Positions 10,615-20,410 are shown, counted from the first letter of the stretch. The stretch is DNA of 64,000 nucleotides from Granulosicoccus antarcticus IMCC3135 (GCF_002215215.1 NZ_CP018632.1:6692501-6756500), one strand, 5' to 3'. The notes: generated from the sequence alone by a model not told the origin. Program-made: numbers and translations.

Positions 10615-11372
10615 CACTTCCAACTGACATGACAGAGACGCCGGTGCGACGCACACTGGCTGCCAATGAGCTCTTCAAAGCCTACAAGAAGCGCCGCATC
10701 CTTGAAGGGGTGTCCCTGTCGGTCAACAGTGGCGACGTTGTCGGCCTGCTCGGCCCCAATGGTGCCGGCAAGACCACCTGCTTCTACATGGTTGTGGGAC
10801 TGGTCAAACCGGACCAGGGAAGCATTATTCTGGATGGTGAGGACATCACCGAATTTCCGATGCACGCCAGAGCCCGCAAGGGTGTGGGTTATCTGCCACA
10901 GGAAGCTTCGGTTTTCCGCCAACTGACCGTCAGTCAGAACATCCTGGCAATACTTGAAACCCGCAAGGAGCTCAACCGGGAAGATCGGCAGGATCGCCTT
11001 GAAGCACTGCTCGAAGAACTGCAGATCTCACACATCAGGGACAGCCTGGGAATCAGCCTGTCTGGCGGCGAACGACGTCGCGTGGAAATAGCCCGGGCAC
11101 TTTCAGCCGATCCCGGATTCATATTGCTGGACGAACCCTTTGCCGGTGTCGACCCCATCTCGATTCTCGACATTCAACGCATTATTACGCACCTCAAGGA
11201 GCGCAACATCGGCGTACTTATTACCGATCATAATGTCCGCGAAACTCTGGGTATCTGTGACCGCGCCTATATCCTGAGCCACGGCAAGCTGATTGCCGAA
11301 GGCAGTCCGGCGGATGTTCTCGCCAATGAAGAAGTACGTACCGTCTATCTGGGTGACAACTTCAAAATCTGA
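10611..11372 (+). CDS. lptB: LPS export ABC transporter ATPase LptB
   Basis: LptB is the ATPase of the LptBFGC complex that extracts LPS from the inner membrane. Walker [11 protein letters not shown]-loop [10 protein letters not shown], signature [15 protein letters not shown] and Walker [14 protein letters not shown] are all intact. The coupled start is GTG at 10611 overlapping the lptA stop; ATG at 10629 is an alternative. LptF and LptG are not in this window, as is usual. Confidence 0.97.
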   Translation: MTLPTDMTETPVRRTLAANELFKAYKKRRILEGVSLSVNSGDVVGLLGPNGAGKTTCFYMVVGLVKPDQGSIILDGEDITEFPMHARARKGVGYLPQEASVFRQLTVSQNILAILETRKELNREDRQDRLEALLEELQISHIRDSLGISLSGGERRRVEIARALSADPGFILLDEPFAGVDPISILDIQRIITHLKERNIGVLITDHNVRETLGICDRAYILSHGKLIAEGSPADVLANEEVRTVYLGDNFKI

Positions 11373-11416
11373 TAACGCTGTTGAACCTGCTGGTGGTAAT
11401 AACCAATGCAGCCCTC

Positions 11417-11441
11417 AAAAATCAGGCAACAGTTGCCTGAT
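11417..11441. terminator. Hairpin between lptB and rpoN
   Basis: A 9-bp perfect stem (11421-11429 with 11433-11441) closes a 3-base loop. An A-tract (11417-11421) precedes it, so the classical terminator arrangement (stem then T-tract) reads on the minus strand, although both neighbouring genes are on the plus strand. It could still attenuate readthrough from lptB into rpoN. Confidence 0.4.
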
Positions 11442-11616
11442 GTAACCGCCGATATCCAGCTGTAATTGTGATTGAATTTACTGTGAAAATAATTATTTCC
11501 AGTTTGTAACTAAAGTTTTTAACGCAATGGTCGAATGCGGCGGGATTATTGCGTCTATCCAAGGCTCGGTGGCAGTTTTATATCTGTCAAAGACCGCAAT
11601 CAACCGGACACCCACG

Positions 11617-13155
11617 ATGAAACAGTCACTGCAAATCAAGATGGGCCAGTCGTTGGCCATGACGCCACAACTGCAGCAGGCAATCAAGCTCCTGCAATTG
11701 TCGACACTTGAACTGCAGACTGAAATTCAGACCGCTCTCGACAGCAATCCCATGCTCGAGATGCAAGATGACGAAGGCGCTGAGCCCCGCGAGGCCGACC
11801 TGGCCAACGAATCACGCGAAACGCGCGAAGCCAATCGAGAAGCTGAAACGGCGGCGGCCGAGCAGAAGCAATCAGCCACAGAGGTTGAACTGGCAGGTGA
11901 AAGCTCACAGGGCCAGGACGACACCATCATGCCCGAAGACCTGCCCGTTGATAGTGTCTGGGATGATGTTTATGACTCAGCCTCCCCCTCCAGCACAGGC
12001 ACCTCTGGCAGCGACGGTGAATCGCGCGACTTCACCGAATTCCACAATGCCGGAATTGCCAGCATTCAGGACCACCTCAACGAACAGATCCGCTTCGCCC
12101 CACTATCCGAAAGAGATCAGGAAATTGCCGAGACCATTATCGATGCTATCGATAATAACGGTTACCTGATAGACGATGTCGACATCCTGATTGACGGTTT
12201 GAACCGCGACATCATTGATGAAGACCTGATGTTCATCGCAGATGAGTTTGAAACCGTGTTGCATCTTGTGCAGCACCTGGACCCACCCGGTTGCGGTGCT
12301 CGTGATGCCAGTGAGTGCATGACCATCCAACTGATGCAACTGCCTGAATCCATTATCAGAACCAATGCTCTGGGCATTGTCAAAGACCATCTGGAGCTAT
12401 TGGCAGCACACGATTTTGCACGCCTGCGCCGCCTGTTCAAGGTAAACGAGGAGCAACTGCAAGAGGCCATCGCCCTGATTCGCAGCCTCAACCCTCGCCC
12501 CGGCCGGCAGCTGGTCAATGATCACGATCAATATATCGTGCCTGATGTTTTCGTCAAGAAAGTCAAAGGCGTCTGGCGTGTTGAACTAAATCCTGACATT
12601 GCCCCCAAACTGGGTATCAACGCCCTCTATGCCGGTATGGTCAAACGTGCTGATAAAAGTGACGATAACAACTTCATGCGGAACCATCTGCAGGAAGCGC
12701 GCTGGTTCATCAAGAGCCTGCAAAGCCGCAACGAGACGCTGATTCGTGTGGCCACCGCTATCGTCGAGCGTCAGCGCAGCTTTCTGGAATACGGCGACGA
12801 GGCCATGAAACCGCTGGTCTTGCGCGATATTGCCGAACAACTGAGCCTGCACGAGTCCACCATCTCACGCGTTACCACCCACAAATACATTCATACACCA
12901 CGCGGTATTTTTGAATTCAAGTATTTTTTCTCAAGTCACGTCTCCACCGCCAACGGCGGCGAATGCTCGGCAACCGCCATACGCGCCATGATCAAGAAGT
13001 TCATCGCCGCGGAGGACGCTACGAAACCGTTATCTGACAGTAAGATTGCCAGTACGTTAGTCGCAGAGGGAATACAGGTTGCGCGTCGCACCGTTGCCAA
13101 GTATCGTGAATCCATGGCAATTCCGCCATCAAATGAGCGTAAACGTTTGAACTGA
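11617..13155 (+). CDS. rpoN: RNA polymerase sigma-54 factor
   Basis: Sigma-54 directs RNA polymerase to -24/-12 promoters activated by enhancer-binding ATPases. The start is set at ATG 11617, which gives the conserved MKQSLQIKMGQSLAMTPQLQQAIKLLQ region I; an upstream in-frame ATG at 11527 only adds unconserved residues. Region II (about 60-130) is acidic and variable. The core-binding domain follows, then the helix-turn-helix DIAEQLSLHESTISRVTTHK near 395, and the RpoN box ARRTVAKYRE near the end. The 512-residue length is normal. It is followed by hpf and ptsN, the classical rpoN neighbourhood. Confidence 0.98.
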   Translation: MKQSLQIKMGQSLAMTPQLQQAIKLLQLSTLELQTEIQTALDSNPMLEMQDDEGAEPREADLANESRETREANREAETAAAEQKQSATEVELAGESSQGQDDTIMPEDLPVDSVWDDVYDSASPSSTGTSGSDGESRDFTEFHNAGIASIQDHLNEQIRFAPLSERDQEIAETIIDAIDNNGYLIDDVDILIDGLNRDIIDEDLMFIADEFETVLHLVQHLDPPGCGARDASECMTIQLMQLPESIIRTNALGIVKDHLELLAAHDFARLRRLFKVNEEQLQEAIALIRSLNPRPGRQLVNDHDQYIVPDVFVKKVKGVWRVELNPDIAPKLGINALYAGMVKRADKSDDNNFMRNHLQEARWFIKSLQSRNETLIRVATAIVERQRSFLEYGDEAMKPLVLRDIAEQLSLHESTISRVTTHKYIHTPRGIFEFKYFFSSHVSTANGGECSATAIRAMIKKFIAAEDATKPLSDSKIASTLVAEGIQVARRTVAKYRESMAIPPSNERKRLN

Positions 13156-13365
13156 AAGATTTTATGACTCTACAGCACCCTTTGCCAAAAAGCCTTTCAA
13201 ACACCACTCCGAAGCAAGTCGACCCGGGGTTAAGTGGGGCATTGGGGTTGCCGACATCTGTCTATATGTTCGTATGGGGCCGGCAACGGTCCTGACATTC
13301 CGCGAGGTCCTTGCGGACTCTCGCATTCCAAAGTTGAACCCTTTGTTGAACACCAGGAGATGCCC

Positions 13366-13683
13366 ATGAACTTAACCGTAACCGGTCACCACGTTGATGT
13401 CACCAGCTCGATGCGCAACTATGTGAATGACAAGATGGAACGCCTCCAGCGCCACTCTGACAACCTCTTCGGGGTCCACGTGATTCTTACCGTGGAGAAG
13501 AGCCGACAGAAAGCTGAGGCCACCATCAAGGTTTCTGGCACCCAGCTGTACGCAGATACCACCGAGCCGGATATGTACGCAGCTATTGATCTGTTGACGG
13601 ACAAACTGGACAGACAGCTGATTCGGCACAAGGAAAAAATGAAGACTCACCGACGCACGGGTGACACCGCAATCCCTGAATAA
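13366..13683 (+). CDS. hpf: Ribosome hibernation promoting factor, short form
   Basis: HPF binds the 30S decoding site in starved cells and promotes 100S ribosome dimers. The protein starts at ATG 13366 (MNLTVTGHHVDVTSSMRNYV) after a GGAG ribosome site and is 105 residues. It covers the beta-alpha-beta-beta-beta-alpha domain only, without the long-form C-terminal dimerisation domain. Its location between rpoN and ptsN is conserved in gammaproteobacteria. Confidence 0.95.
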   Translation: MNLTVTGHHVDVTSSMRNYVNDKMERLQRHSDNLFGVHVILTVEKSRQKAEATIKVSGTQLYADTTEPDMYAAIDLLTDKLDRQLIRHKEKMKTHRRTGDTAIPE

Positions 13684-13809
13684 TCCATCCGACGCTTTTA
13701 ATCCGATCTGCGAGAGCGCACAATAGCGCTTTCGCAATCACTCAAAGCTCCTGTAACAGTGCAAACTGCAGGATCTCTGAGACAAAAAGTGTGGCCAAAC
13801 TTTTACACC

Positions 13810-14394
13810 ATGGATTTATCCGATCTGCTCGAACCCGAGCGTATACGTTGTCAGTGCGAGATCCAGAGCAAAAAGCGCACTTTGCAGACACTGGCAGAGC
13901 TGTTGGGCGAATCACTCAGAGCAAAGAGCGCGAGTGATGCCGAAGCCCTAGCCGACAACGACACCAACGAAAGCAAATCTGGCACCCGCAAGGTCAGGTT
14001 GTCACGCAAACAAAGCAGCAAAAACGAGGGTGAACCAGAAACCCTCAGTGACATGCAGATACTCGACGCACTGATCAGCCGCGAACGGCTTGGCAGTACC
14101 GGTCTGGGCCACGGCGTTGCCCTCCCCCACAGCCGACTCAGCAATATTCAGGAACCTATAGCCGCGCTTGTGACCCTCAACCAGGGCGTTGACTATGAGT
14201 CCGCTGATGGTCAGCCTGTCGATCTGGTACTGGGCCTGCTGGTCCCTGAACACTGCAACGATGAACACTTGAAGATTCTGGCTCAACTGGCGCGCCGCTT
14301 CAGCGATGAGGCACTACGCACCTCTCTGCGCGGGTTTGTCGAGCCAAATAACCTCTACGCACACCTGGCCTCTCTGCCACCTACAACAGACTGA
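13810..14394 (+). CDS. ptsN: PTS IIA-like nitrogen regulatory protein with internal insertion
   Basis: EIIA-Ntr is the terminal phosphoacceptor of the nitrogen phosphotransferase chain and regulates potassium transport and other targets. The start ATG at 13810 gives MDLSDLLEPERIRC, as in the family. The active-site His lies in GHGVALPHSR (about 107). The product is 194 residues, against about 150-165 usually. The excess is a charged insertion of roughly 40 residues (about 37-77, rich in Ser, Asp, Glu and Lys) between the first helix and the domain core. The gene overlaps hprK by one base. Confidence 0.94.
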   Translation: MDLSDLLEPERIRCQCEIQSKKRTLQTLAELLGESLRAKSASDAEALADNDTNESKSGTRKVRLSRKQSSKNEGEPETLSDMQILDALISRERLGSTGLGHGVALPHSRLSNIQEPIAALVTLNQGVDYESADGQPVDLVLGLLVPEHCNDEHLKILAQLARRFSDEALRTSLRGFVEPNNLYAHLASLPPTTD

Positions 14395-15437
14395 TGTCAT
14401 CACGACAACTGACCGTTGGTGAAGCGGTACAGGCACTTGGCAAGGATCTGGATCTGAGCTGGGCGGCCGGTCACGATGCAAGCTCGCGCATGCTGACACG
14501 CGACCTGGCCCCCGGAGAACGTCCGCGACTGCTCGGGCCGCTGAATTTCAACAGTCCCAACCGAATCCAGCTTCTGGGCGCGGCTGAAGTGCGGCTGTTC
14601 AACGAAACCTCGGTGCTGGATACCTCACGCTTCGAGTATTCCTTGCCCAATACCTGCGACATGATCGTGATTTCCGATTCTCTGCCTGCGCCGCCGAGCA
14701 TCATTGAGCTGGCTGAGCGCGAACGCATCGCCTTGATACGCTCGACAGCGGATTACAGTCAATTACACAGCCGCATGCGGTTTTTGCTGACGCAACTGCT
14801 GGCTGAGCGCGAAATCATTCATGGCGTGATGATGGACGTTCATGGCACCGGGGTCCTTATCACCGGAAATGCCAGCGTCGGCAAAAGTGAACTGGCTCTG
14901 GAGCTCATCAGCCGTGGCCATATACTGGTCGCCGACGATGCCCCTGAATTCACCCGTATAGCACCCGGCACTCTGGAATGCCAATGTCCGCCACTGCTGC
15001 AGGATTTTCTGGAAGTGCGCGGTCTTGGCGTCCTCAACATTGCCCTGATGTACGGTGATGCACACACTCGGGCCCGGAAGATCCTGCGATGCATCGTGCA
15101 TCTGCAACCGGTCAGTGGCGAGGATTTCAACAAGGATCTGGCGGCCATCGCCGGAGATCGCATTGGAGAACCGACCGGAACTCGTCTGGTACTGGGCGTC
15201 AAGGTCCCCAAACGCACTATTCCAGTGGCACCGGGACGTAACATGGCGGTCCTGGTCGAAGCTGCGATCCGAGATCAGATTCTGCGTGCAGGCGGTTATA
15301 GTGCATCCAGAGACTTGGTCAGCAAGCAGGAGCGGGCACTCGCCCTGGCCTCCCGGCAATACAGACTGCGCCCCAGCGCACCACTTCCCCCAAAATCAGG
15401 TACCGACGTTACCTCTGACAAGGAGACACCTCAATGA
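14394..15437 (+). CDS. hprK: HPr kinase/phosphorylase
   Basis: HprK phosphorylates, or removes phosphate from, a regulatory serine of HPr-type proteins using ATP or phosphate. The 347-residue product has the HprK N-terminal domain (about 1-135) and a C-terminal P-loop kinase domain. Walker A is GNASVGKSE near 160, and the family signature EVRGLGVLNIA is near 206. Its presence beside ptsH, whose product keeps the target serine, indicates a proteobacterial Ntr-type PTS with serine regulation. ATGA overlap with rapZ shows coupled translation. Confidence 0.96.
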   Translation: MSSRQLTVGEAVQALGKDLDLSWAAGHDASSRMLTRDLAPGERPRLLGPLNFNSPNRIQLLGAAEVRLFNETSVLDTSRFEYSLPNTCDMIVISDSLPAPPSIIELAERERIALIRSTADYSQLHSRMRFLLTQLLAEREIIHGVMMDVHGTGVLITGNASVGKSELALELISRGHILVADDAPEFTRIAPGTLECQCPPLLQDFLEVRGLGVLNIALMYGDAHTRARKILRCIVHLQPVSGEDFNKDLAAIAGDRIGEPTGTRLVLGVKVPKRTIPVAPGRNMAVLVEAAIRDQILRAGGYSASRDLVSKQERALALASRQYRLRPSAPLPPKSGTDVTSDKETPQ

Positions 15438-16294
15438 CGCGTCTGACGATAGTCACAGGCCTGTCGGGCTCAGGAAAAAGCGTCGCACTCCATACTCTGG
15501 AGGATGAAGGTTTTTTCTGTATCGACAATCTACCGTCCTTTTTACTGACCGAATTCATCGACAAGCTGCTGGCCAGTGGCTCTGAGCTTTACTCCAAACT
15601 GGCTATTGGCGTCGACATGCGCAGTGAGCGCGCATCAGCCGACAACCTGCTGAAGCTGCTCAAGGAGCTGCGTGCCAGGCAAGATGCCGAAGTTGAAGTC
15701 CTGTTTCTGGATACCGATCGCACTCGTCTGGTCACCCGTTTTTCTGAAACTCGCCGCAAGCACCCACTGAGCAGTCAGGATTTACCACTGATCAGCGCGA
15801 TTGACGAAGAGGCACGCCTGCTGGAACCGGTCAAGGACGATGCTGAGCTCGTCATCGACACCTCAGCTCTGAATTTGCATGAGCTGCGCAATCTCATCCG
15901 CACCTATATATTGGGCAAGACCCAAGTCGGCCTGGCCCTGACTTTCCAATCCTTCGGGTTCAAACATGGCACGCCAGCCAGCACCGACTTCATGTTTGAT
16001 GTGCGTTGCCTGCCCAATCCTCACTGGGAACCGGACTTGCGCCGTTTCACTGGCCGTGAGAAACCCATCATCAAGTTTCTTCAGGAACAACCAGATGTAG
16101 AGGATATGTTCACTGAAATTCGCAACTATCTGCAACGCTGGTTGCCACTGTTTGAAGCAGAAAACCGTGCCTATCTGACCGTTTCGGTCGGATGTACCGG
16201 TGGTCGCCACCGCTCGGTCTATCTGGTTGATCGACTGGCCGATCATTTTGCACAGGAACGCAACAACGTCTCCAGACGGCACCGGGAATTATGA
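15434..16294 (+). CDS. rapZ: RNase adapter protein RapZ
   Basis: In enterobacteria RapZ binds glucosamine 6-phosphate and delivers the sRNA GlmZ to RNase E, tuning amino-sugar synthesis. The 286-residue protein has the N-terminal P-loop GLSGSGKSVALHTLEDEG with the Walker-B-like FCIDNLPSFL, and the conserved C-terminal ligand domain with FDVRCLPNPHWEP and VGCTGGRHRSVYLVDRLA. Whether a GlmZ-like RNA exists here is unknown. Both ends overlap neighbours (hprK, ptsH). Confidence 0.96.
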   Translation: MTRLTIVTGLSGSGKSVALHTLEDEGFFCIDNLPSFLLTEFIDKLLASGSELYSKLAIGVDMRSERASADNLLKLLKELRARQDAEVEVLFLDTDRTRLVTRFSETRRKHPLSSQDLPLISAIDEEARLLEPVKDDAELVIDTSALNLHELRNLIRTYILGKTQVGLALTFQSFGFKHGTPASTDFMFDVRCLPNPHWEPDLRRFTGREKPIIKFLQEQPDVEDMFTEIRNYLQRWLPLFEAENRAYLTVSVGCTGGRHRSVYLVDRLADHFAQERNNVSRRHREL

Positions 16295-16560
16295 TTCAGC
16301 AAGAACTCGAGATCGTCAACAAACTGGGCCTGCATGCGCGAGCGGCAGCCAAGCTGGTCAAACTATCATCATCTTTCTCTGCCAGCATAGACATCGAAAA
16401 AGAAGGCCAGCGCGTCAATAGCAAAAGCATCATGGGCGTCATGATGCTGGCCGCCAGTTTTGGCTCTAATGTAACCGTCTCCGCCGACGGCGACGATGAA
16501 CAGGAGGCATTGGCGGCTGTCGTCGATTTGATCAATCGTCGCTTTGACGAAGAGGAGTAG
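16291..16560 (+). CDS. ptsH: HPr-family phosphocarrier (NPr-like)
   Basis: This 89-residue HPr protein relays phosphate from enzyme I to EIIA-Ntr. The active His15 is in GLHARAAAK, and the regulatory Ser about 46 in VNSKSIMGVMMLAA is present, as required for HprK. It sits between rapZ (4-bp overlap) and ptsI (3-bp gap). No sugar-specific EIIB/C is in the window, so a regulatory rather than a sugar-uptake role is likely. Confidence 0.94.
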   Translation: MIQQELEIVNKLGLHARAAAKLVKLSSSFSASIDIEKEGQRVNSKSIMGVMMLAASFGSNVTVSADGDDEQEALAAVVDLINRRFDEEE

Positions 16561-16563
16561 CCC

Positions 16564-18315
16564 ATGAGTCTGATGTTCAACGGCATTGGCGTCTCCCGTG
16601 GCACTGCCATCGGACAAGCTTATCTGCTGCGTCGAAATCAGATTGATGTAGCGTCCCGCACCCTGCAGAAAGATACCATTCCGGCGGAAGTGCGACGATT
16701 CAAACGCGCCGTCAAGATGGCACGCGCACAGTTGCTGACAGCTCGCGACAATATTCCCAAGGATGCTCCCAGCGACGTCAGCTCGTTTCTGGAGACACAT
16801 ATACTCATGCTGGACGACGCGGTGTTGTCGCAGCGCCCCGTCGAGATCATCAAGACGGAAATGATCAACGCCGAAGCGGCATTGCAGCAACAACGCGAAG
16901 AGCTCATCAAAGTGTTTGGCTCAATGGATGACAGCTACCTGGCGACTCGTATCGATGATGTCAACCATGTCATCGACTCTGTTCTGCGTGCCCTGGATGG
17001 CGGCACCGAACACGTTCTGGGCTCCGAGCAGTGGAAAGGCCAGATCATCGTCGCTGATGACCTGACGCCTGCCGACACTGTGACGATGCAGCATCATGGC
17101 GTTGCCGGCTTTGTCACTGAAACCGGAGGGCAACTGTCTCATACCGCCATTCTTGCCCGTAGTCTTGGCATTCCGGCGATTGTTGGCGTACCCAACATCC
17201 GCCGCTATATCAAGACCGGCGAGGTAATAACTCTGGATGGGCGCCTGGGCATGGTACTGGCCGAGCCTACCGAGGAGATGTTGACAGACTTTCGCCGTCA
17301 GCAGAAAGACAATCGTCTGCGGTTGCGCGAGCTGGCAAAATTGCTCGATACCGAGGCGATTACTACGGATGGCGTCAAGATCAGGCTCTCCGCCAATATC
17401 GAAATAGAAGAAGATCTGAAGGCTCTGAAACGCGTCAATGCTGACGGCGTCGGTCTGTACAGAACCGAGTTTCTGTACATGAATCGGGAAACCGTACCGA
17501 GTGAGCAGGATCATTTCAAGGTTTACACCAAGGTTGTTCGAGCGCTGAAAGGTGCCCCGCTGACCATCCGCACGGCTGATCTGGGTGCTGACAAACAGGC
17601 GACCGGTCAACTGGCCAGTCGCACCCGGCCACAGGCGCACAACCCCGCCATGGGTCTGCGAGGAATCCGTCTTTGCCTCAGCGACACCTCGCTGTTCATT
17701 CCGCAATTGCGCGCCATTCTCCGAGCATCGGCACGCGGTCCCATCAAGATGCTGCTACCGATGTTGACGACGGTGGCTGAAATCAAGCAATGCCTGAAGC
17801 TGGTCGAGCAGGTCAAACAGTCGCTGCGTGAAGAAAACATCGAATTTGACGAAAAGATGCCTATTGGCGGCATGATAGAAGTCCCGGCAGCGGCTATAGA
17901 GGCCGAACGATTTGCCAAGCACCTGGACTTTCTGTCCATTGGCACCAACGATCTGATTCAGTACACGCTCGCCATCGATCGTATCGATGATCAGGTCGAT
18001 TATCTCTATGACCCTCTGCATCCGGCCGTACTGACGCTGATAAAAATGACCATTGATGCGGGGCTGAAAAGCGGCATTCCCGTGGCCATGTGTGGCGAGA
18101 TGGCTGGAGATGCCAGATTCGTGCGTTTACTGCTGGGCCTGGGCCTGACCGAATTCAGCATGCCGCCCAATCTGATTCTGGAAACCAAGCGTAACCTCAT
18201 CACCTGCCGTCGTGCCACACTGAAGAAACAGGTCTCAACTATGCTTGCGGCACATACCTGTGAAGAACGTCAGGTCCTGCTGGACAAAATCAACGCCTCG
18301 GCACCCGAAAACTGA
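16564..18315 (+). CDS. ptsI: Phosphoenolpyruvate-protein phosphotransferase (enzyme I)
   Basis: Enzyme I autophosphorylates from PEP and phosphorylates HPr. The 583-residue length fits standard enzyme I; the N-terminal GAF domain of PtsP (EI-Ntr) is absent. The active-site His is in GGQLSHTAILARSLGIPAIV near 195. PEP-binding motifs GLYRTEFLYMNRETVPSE (about 299) and the later IGTNDLIQYTLAIDR (about 459) with the catalytic CGEMAG (about 510) are intact. With ptsN, hprK and ptsH it forms a complete phosphorylation chain in one gene run. Confidence 0.96.
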   Translation: MSLMFNGIGVSRGTAIGQAYLLRRNQIDVASRTLQKDTIPAEVRRFKRAVKMARAQLLTARDNIPKDAPSDVSSFLETHILMLDDAVLSQRPVEIIKTEMINAEAALQQQREELIKVFGSMDDSYLATRIDDVNHVIDSVLRALDGGTEHVLGSEQWKGQIIVADDLTPADTVTMQHHGVAGFVTETGGQLSHTAILARSLGIPAIVGVPNIRRYIKTGEVITLDGRLGMVLAEPTEEMLTDFRRQQKDNRLRLRELAKLLDTEAITTDGVKIRLSANIEIEEDLKALKRVNADGVGLYRTEFLYMNRETVPSEQDHFKVYTKVVRALKGAPLTIRTADLGADKQATGQLASRTRPQAHNPAMGLRGIRLCLSDTSLFIPQLRAILRASARGPIKMLLPMLTTVAEIKQCLKLVEQVKQSLREENIEFDEKMPIGGMIEVPAAAIEAERFAKHLDFLSIGTNDLIQYTLAIDRIDDQVDYLYDPLHPAVLTLIKMTIDAGLKSGIPVAMCGEMAGDARFVRLLLGLGLTEFSMPPNLILETKRNLITCRRATLKKQVSTMLAAHTCEERQVLLDKINASAPEN

Positions 18316-18375
18316 TCGGCGACCCTCTCTCGCTTTCGCTTACCTAATGCCCTTTATGGGCAAGACTGACGCCTG

Positions 18376-19719
18376 ATGGAACCTGAAGTCGAACAGAAAC
18401 AATCCAGAACACTGGCAGAGAGCATCAGCGAGGGCTCAGTGTCAGCCGCCCGCAAGATCATGCTGGCCATGCATCCAGCAGAGATAGCTGATGCGCTGGA
18501 ATCATTGCCCCCCGTACAACGCCGTGTACTCTGGAATATCAGCGATCCGGAAATCGATGGCGAAATCCTCATGGAAGTGGGCGATGAGGTTCGAGAGAGC
18601 CTGGTTCGCGACATGGACCTGGAGGAACTGGTCGCAGCCACCGAGCAGCTGGACCTGGATGATCTGGCCGATTTCGTCCAGTCCCTGCCCGAGCAACTCA
18701 CCGCCGAAGTGCTCGCCGGTATGGGCCGACAGGATCGCGAACGCCTCGAACAAGTACTGGCGTTTCCGGAGGACAGTGCCGGCGGCCTGATGAACATGGA
18801 TGTCATCACTGTGCGTGGCGATGTGACGCTGGACGTCGTACTCAGATACCTGCGCCGTCGTGGCGAGATGCCCAAACAGACTGACCGGCTCTGGGTCGTC
18901 GACCGCTACGGCCGCTATCTGGGTGAATTGTCACTGCGCCTGTTATTGACTCACAGCACCGATACACTGGTCAGCGATATTTCCCTGCGCAGAATCGAAC
19001 CCCTACTTGCCCACACCACCCAGCGAGAAGTTGCACGAACGTTCGAAGATTTTGACCTGGTGTCTGCACCCGTTGTCGATGACAACAATCGCCTGATTGG
19101 TCGTATCACCATCGATGATGTGGTCGACGTCATCCGGGAAGAGGCGGAACAGTCGGTCATGAGCATGGCCGGTCTGAACAAGGAGGACGATATATTCGCG
19201 CCTATCTTCAAAAGCAGTCGCAAACGCGCCCTGTGGCTTGGTGTAAACCTTCTGACGGCCCTGCTGGCCTCGTGGGTCATTGCCCAGTTCGAAGGCACAC
19301 TGGAGCGAGTTGTCACACTCGCCGTGCTGATGAGCGTGGTTCCCAGCATGGGAGGCATCGCTGGCAGTCAGACGCTGACACTGGTCATACGTGGCCAGGC
19401 ACTCAACCAGATAAACAAGAACAACCTGCGTGATCTACTGACACGTGAGGTCGCCATCGGCCTGCTCAACGGCGTGCTGTGGGCCGTGATCATGGCAGCA
19501 CTGGTGTGGCTCTGGTTTGGCGACAAGCAGATTGGCATGATTATCGGTGCAGCCCTGATCGTGAATCTGGTCACAGCGGCCTACGCCGGAGCCATGCTAC
19601 CCATGATCATGAAGCGGCTCGGAATTGATCCGGCACTGGCTGGCGGTGTTGCCCTGACAACGATAACGGACGTTGTCGGACTGGTGGCATTCCTGGGGCT
19701 GGCTACCTTGATTCTCTAG
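18376..19719 (+). CDS. mgtE: MgtE-family magnesium transporter
   Basis: MgtE is a homodimeric Mg2+ channel in the inner membrane gated by cytoplasmic Mg2+. The 447-residue protein shows the acidic N-domain (about 15-130), a CBS pair (about 131-260, including VDRYGRYLGELSLRLLL) and five membrane segments (about 285-447), with the pore-lining region VVPSMGGIAGSQTLTLVIRG. It begins 60 bp after ptsI and could be cotranscribed with it. A small hairpin (18348-18362) lies in the gap. Confidence 0.95.
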   Translation: MEPEVEQKQSRTLAESISEGSVSAARKIMLAMHPAEIADALESLPPVQRRVLWNISDPEIDGEILMEVGDEVRESLVRDMDLEELVAATEQLDLDDLADFVQSLPEQLTAEVLAGMGRQDRERLEQVLAFPEDSAGGLMNMDVITVRGDVTLDVVLRYLRRRGEMPKQTDRLWVVDRYGRYLGELSLRLLLTHSTDTLVSDISLRRIEPLLAHTTQREVARTFEDFDLVSAPVVDDNNRLIGRITIDDVVDVIREEAEQSVMSMAGLNKEDDIFAPIFKSSRKRALWLGVNLLTALLASWVIAQFEGTLERVVTLAVLMSVVPSMGGIAGSQTLTLVIRGQALNQINKNNLRDLLTREVAIGLLNGVLWAVIMAALVWLWFGDKQIGMIIGAALIVNLVTAAYAGAMLPMIMKRLGIDPALAGGVALTTITDVVGLVAFLGLATLIL

Positions 19720-19736
19720 CCAGCCACGCAGTTTTA

Positions 19737-20030
19737 TTAATGGTTGCGTACAACCTTCAACCCACTCAGACCACTACCACTGGCTATTTTCGCAAGCTTT
19801 TGTGTCTGTACATTGACGTACTCACTGGAGTCTTGCACCTGACGCAACAGATCGTAGGAATCGATCTTGAAACCCTGAAACATGAAGCTGGTTTCTTCCC
19901 AGGGACGATCCAGTTGATTGACATACATACCCAGCTCTAGCTGGTTGTGATGAATCCAGCGAGATTCGGTTACAACGCGAGTAGATACCGTGTCTGCATG
20001 GCGTAAAACACTTTGTCGATTCAGTTTCAT
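19737..20030 (-). CDS. Stand-alone DUF3391-like protein
   Basis: This 97-residue soluble protein matches the DUF3391 module normally found at the N-terminus of HD-GYP cyclic-di-GMP phosphodiesterases. The diagnostic core is LELGMYVNQLDRPWEETSFMF followed by QGFKIDSYDLLRQV and YVNVQT. No HD-GYP domain or remnant follows: the frame ends 17 bp from the convergent mgtE stop. A GGAG ribosome site precedes the ATG. It may be a free-standing regulator or the relic of a larger gene. Confidence 0.7.
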   Translation of the reverse strand: MKLNRQSVLRHADTVSTRVVTESRWIHHNQLELGMYVNQLDRPWEETSFMFQGFKIDSYDLLRQVQDSSEYVNVQTQKLAKIASGSGLSGLKVVRNH

Positions 20031-20401
20031 CTTGCTGCTCCCGTGTCAGGCTAAGGCCTGATCTCGTGGTGGGGAAACCGGTGCTCACCGGCGCTGATTG
20101 GAAAGATAATCCGATCAGACTTGCTACGCCACTGCATTGACAGCATTCCGTGCAGCATCTCTCGTTCCATCATTCACTCTTGAACAAGATGTGACGCATC
20201 CATCGTTCCACTGAGGAGATGCGTTATTTGATTGACTCGGGAAGATGACAATACAGACTGATGACTACCGTGACCTAACCTCTCCAGGCGATCAATTGAC
20301 CGACAAGTGTTAGCTGCCAATTACTTGACGAAACAACGGTCAAACAATAAATATATGCACTATATTTACTTATTTCACAAAAGTGACTGACGTTTGAAAA
20401 G

Positions 20402-20410
20402 TTGTCCACA
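20402..20410 (+). promoter_or_regulatory. DnaA-box-like 9-mer upstream of nrdJ
   Basis: The 9-mer TTGTCCACA differs from the DnaA box consensus TTATCCACA at one position. It lies 39 bp upstream of the first NrdR-box pair. DnaA boxes upstream of nrdAB are known in E. coli, which makes the placement suggestive, but a single 9-mer can occur by chance. Confidence 0.35.

Noticed and set aside
11527..11616. Longer N-terminus for RpoN starting at 11527
   Set aside because: Sigma-54 proteins start at the MKQSLQ-like segment, which is encoded from ATG 11617.
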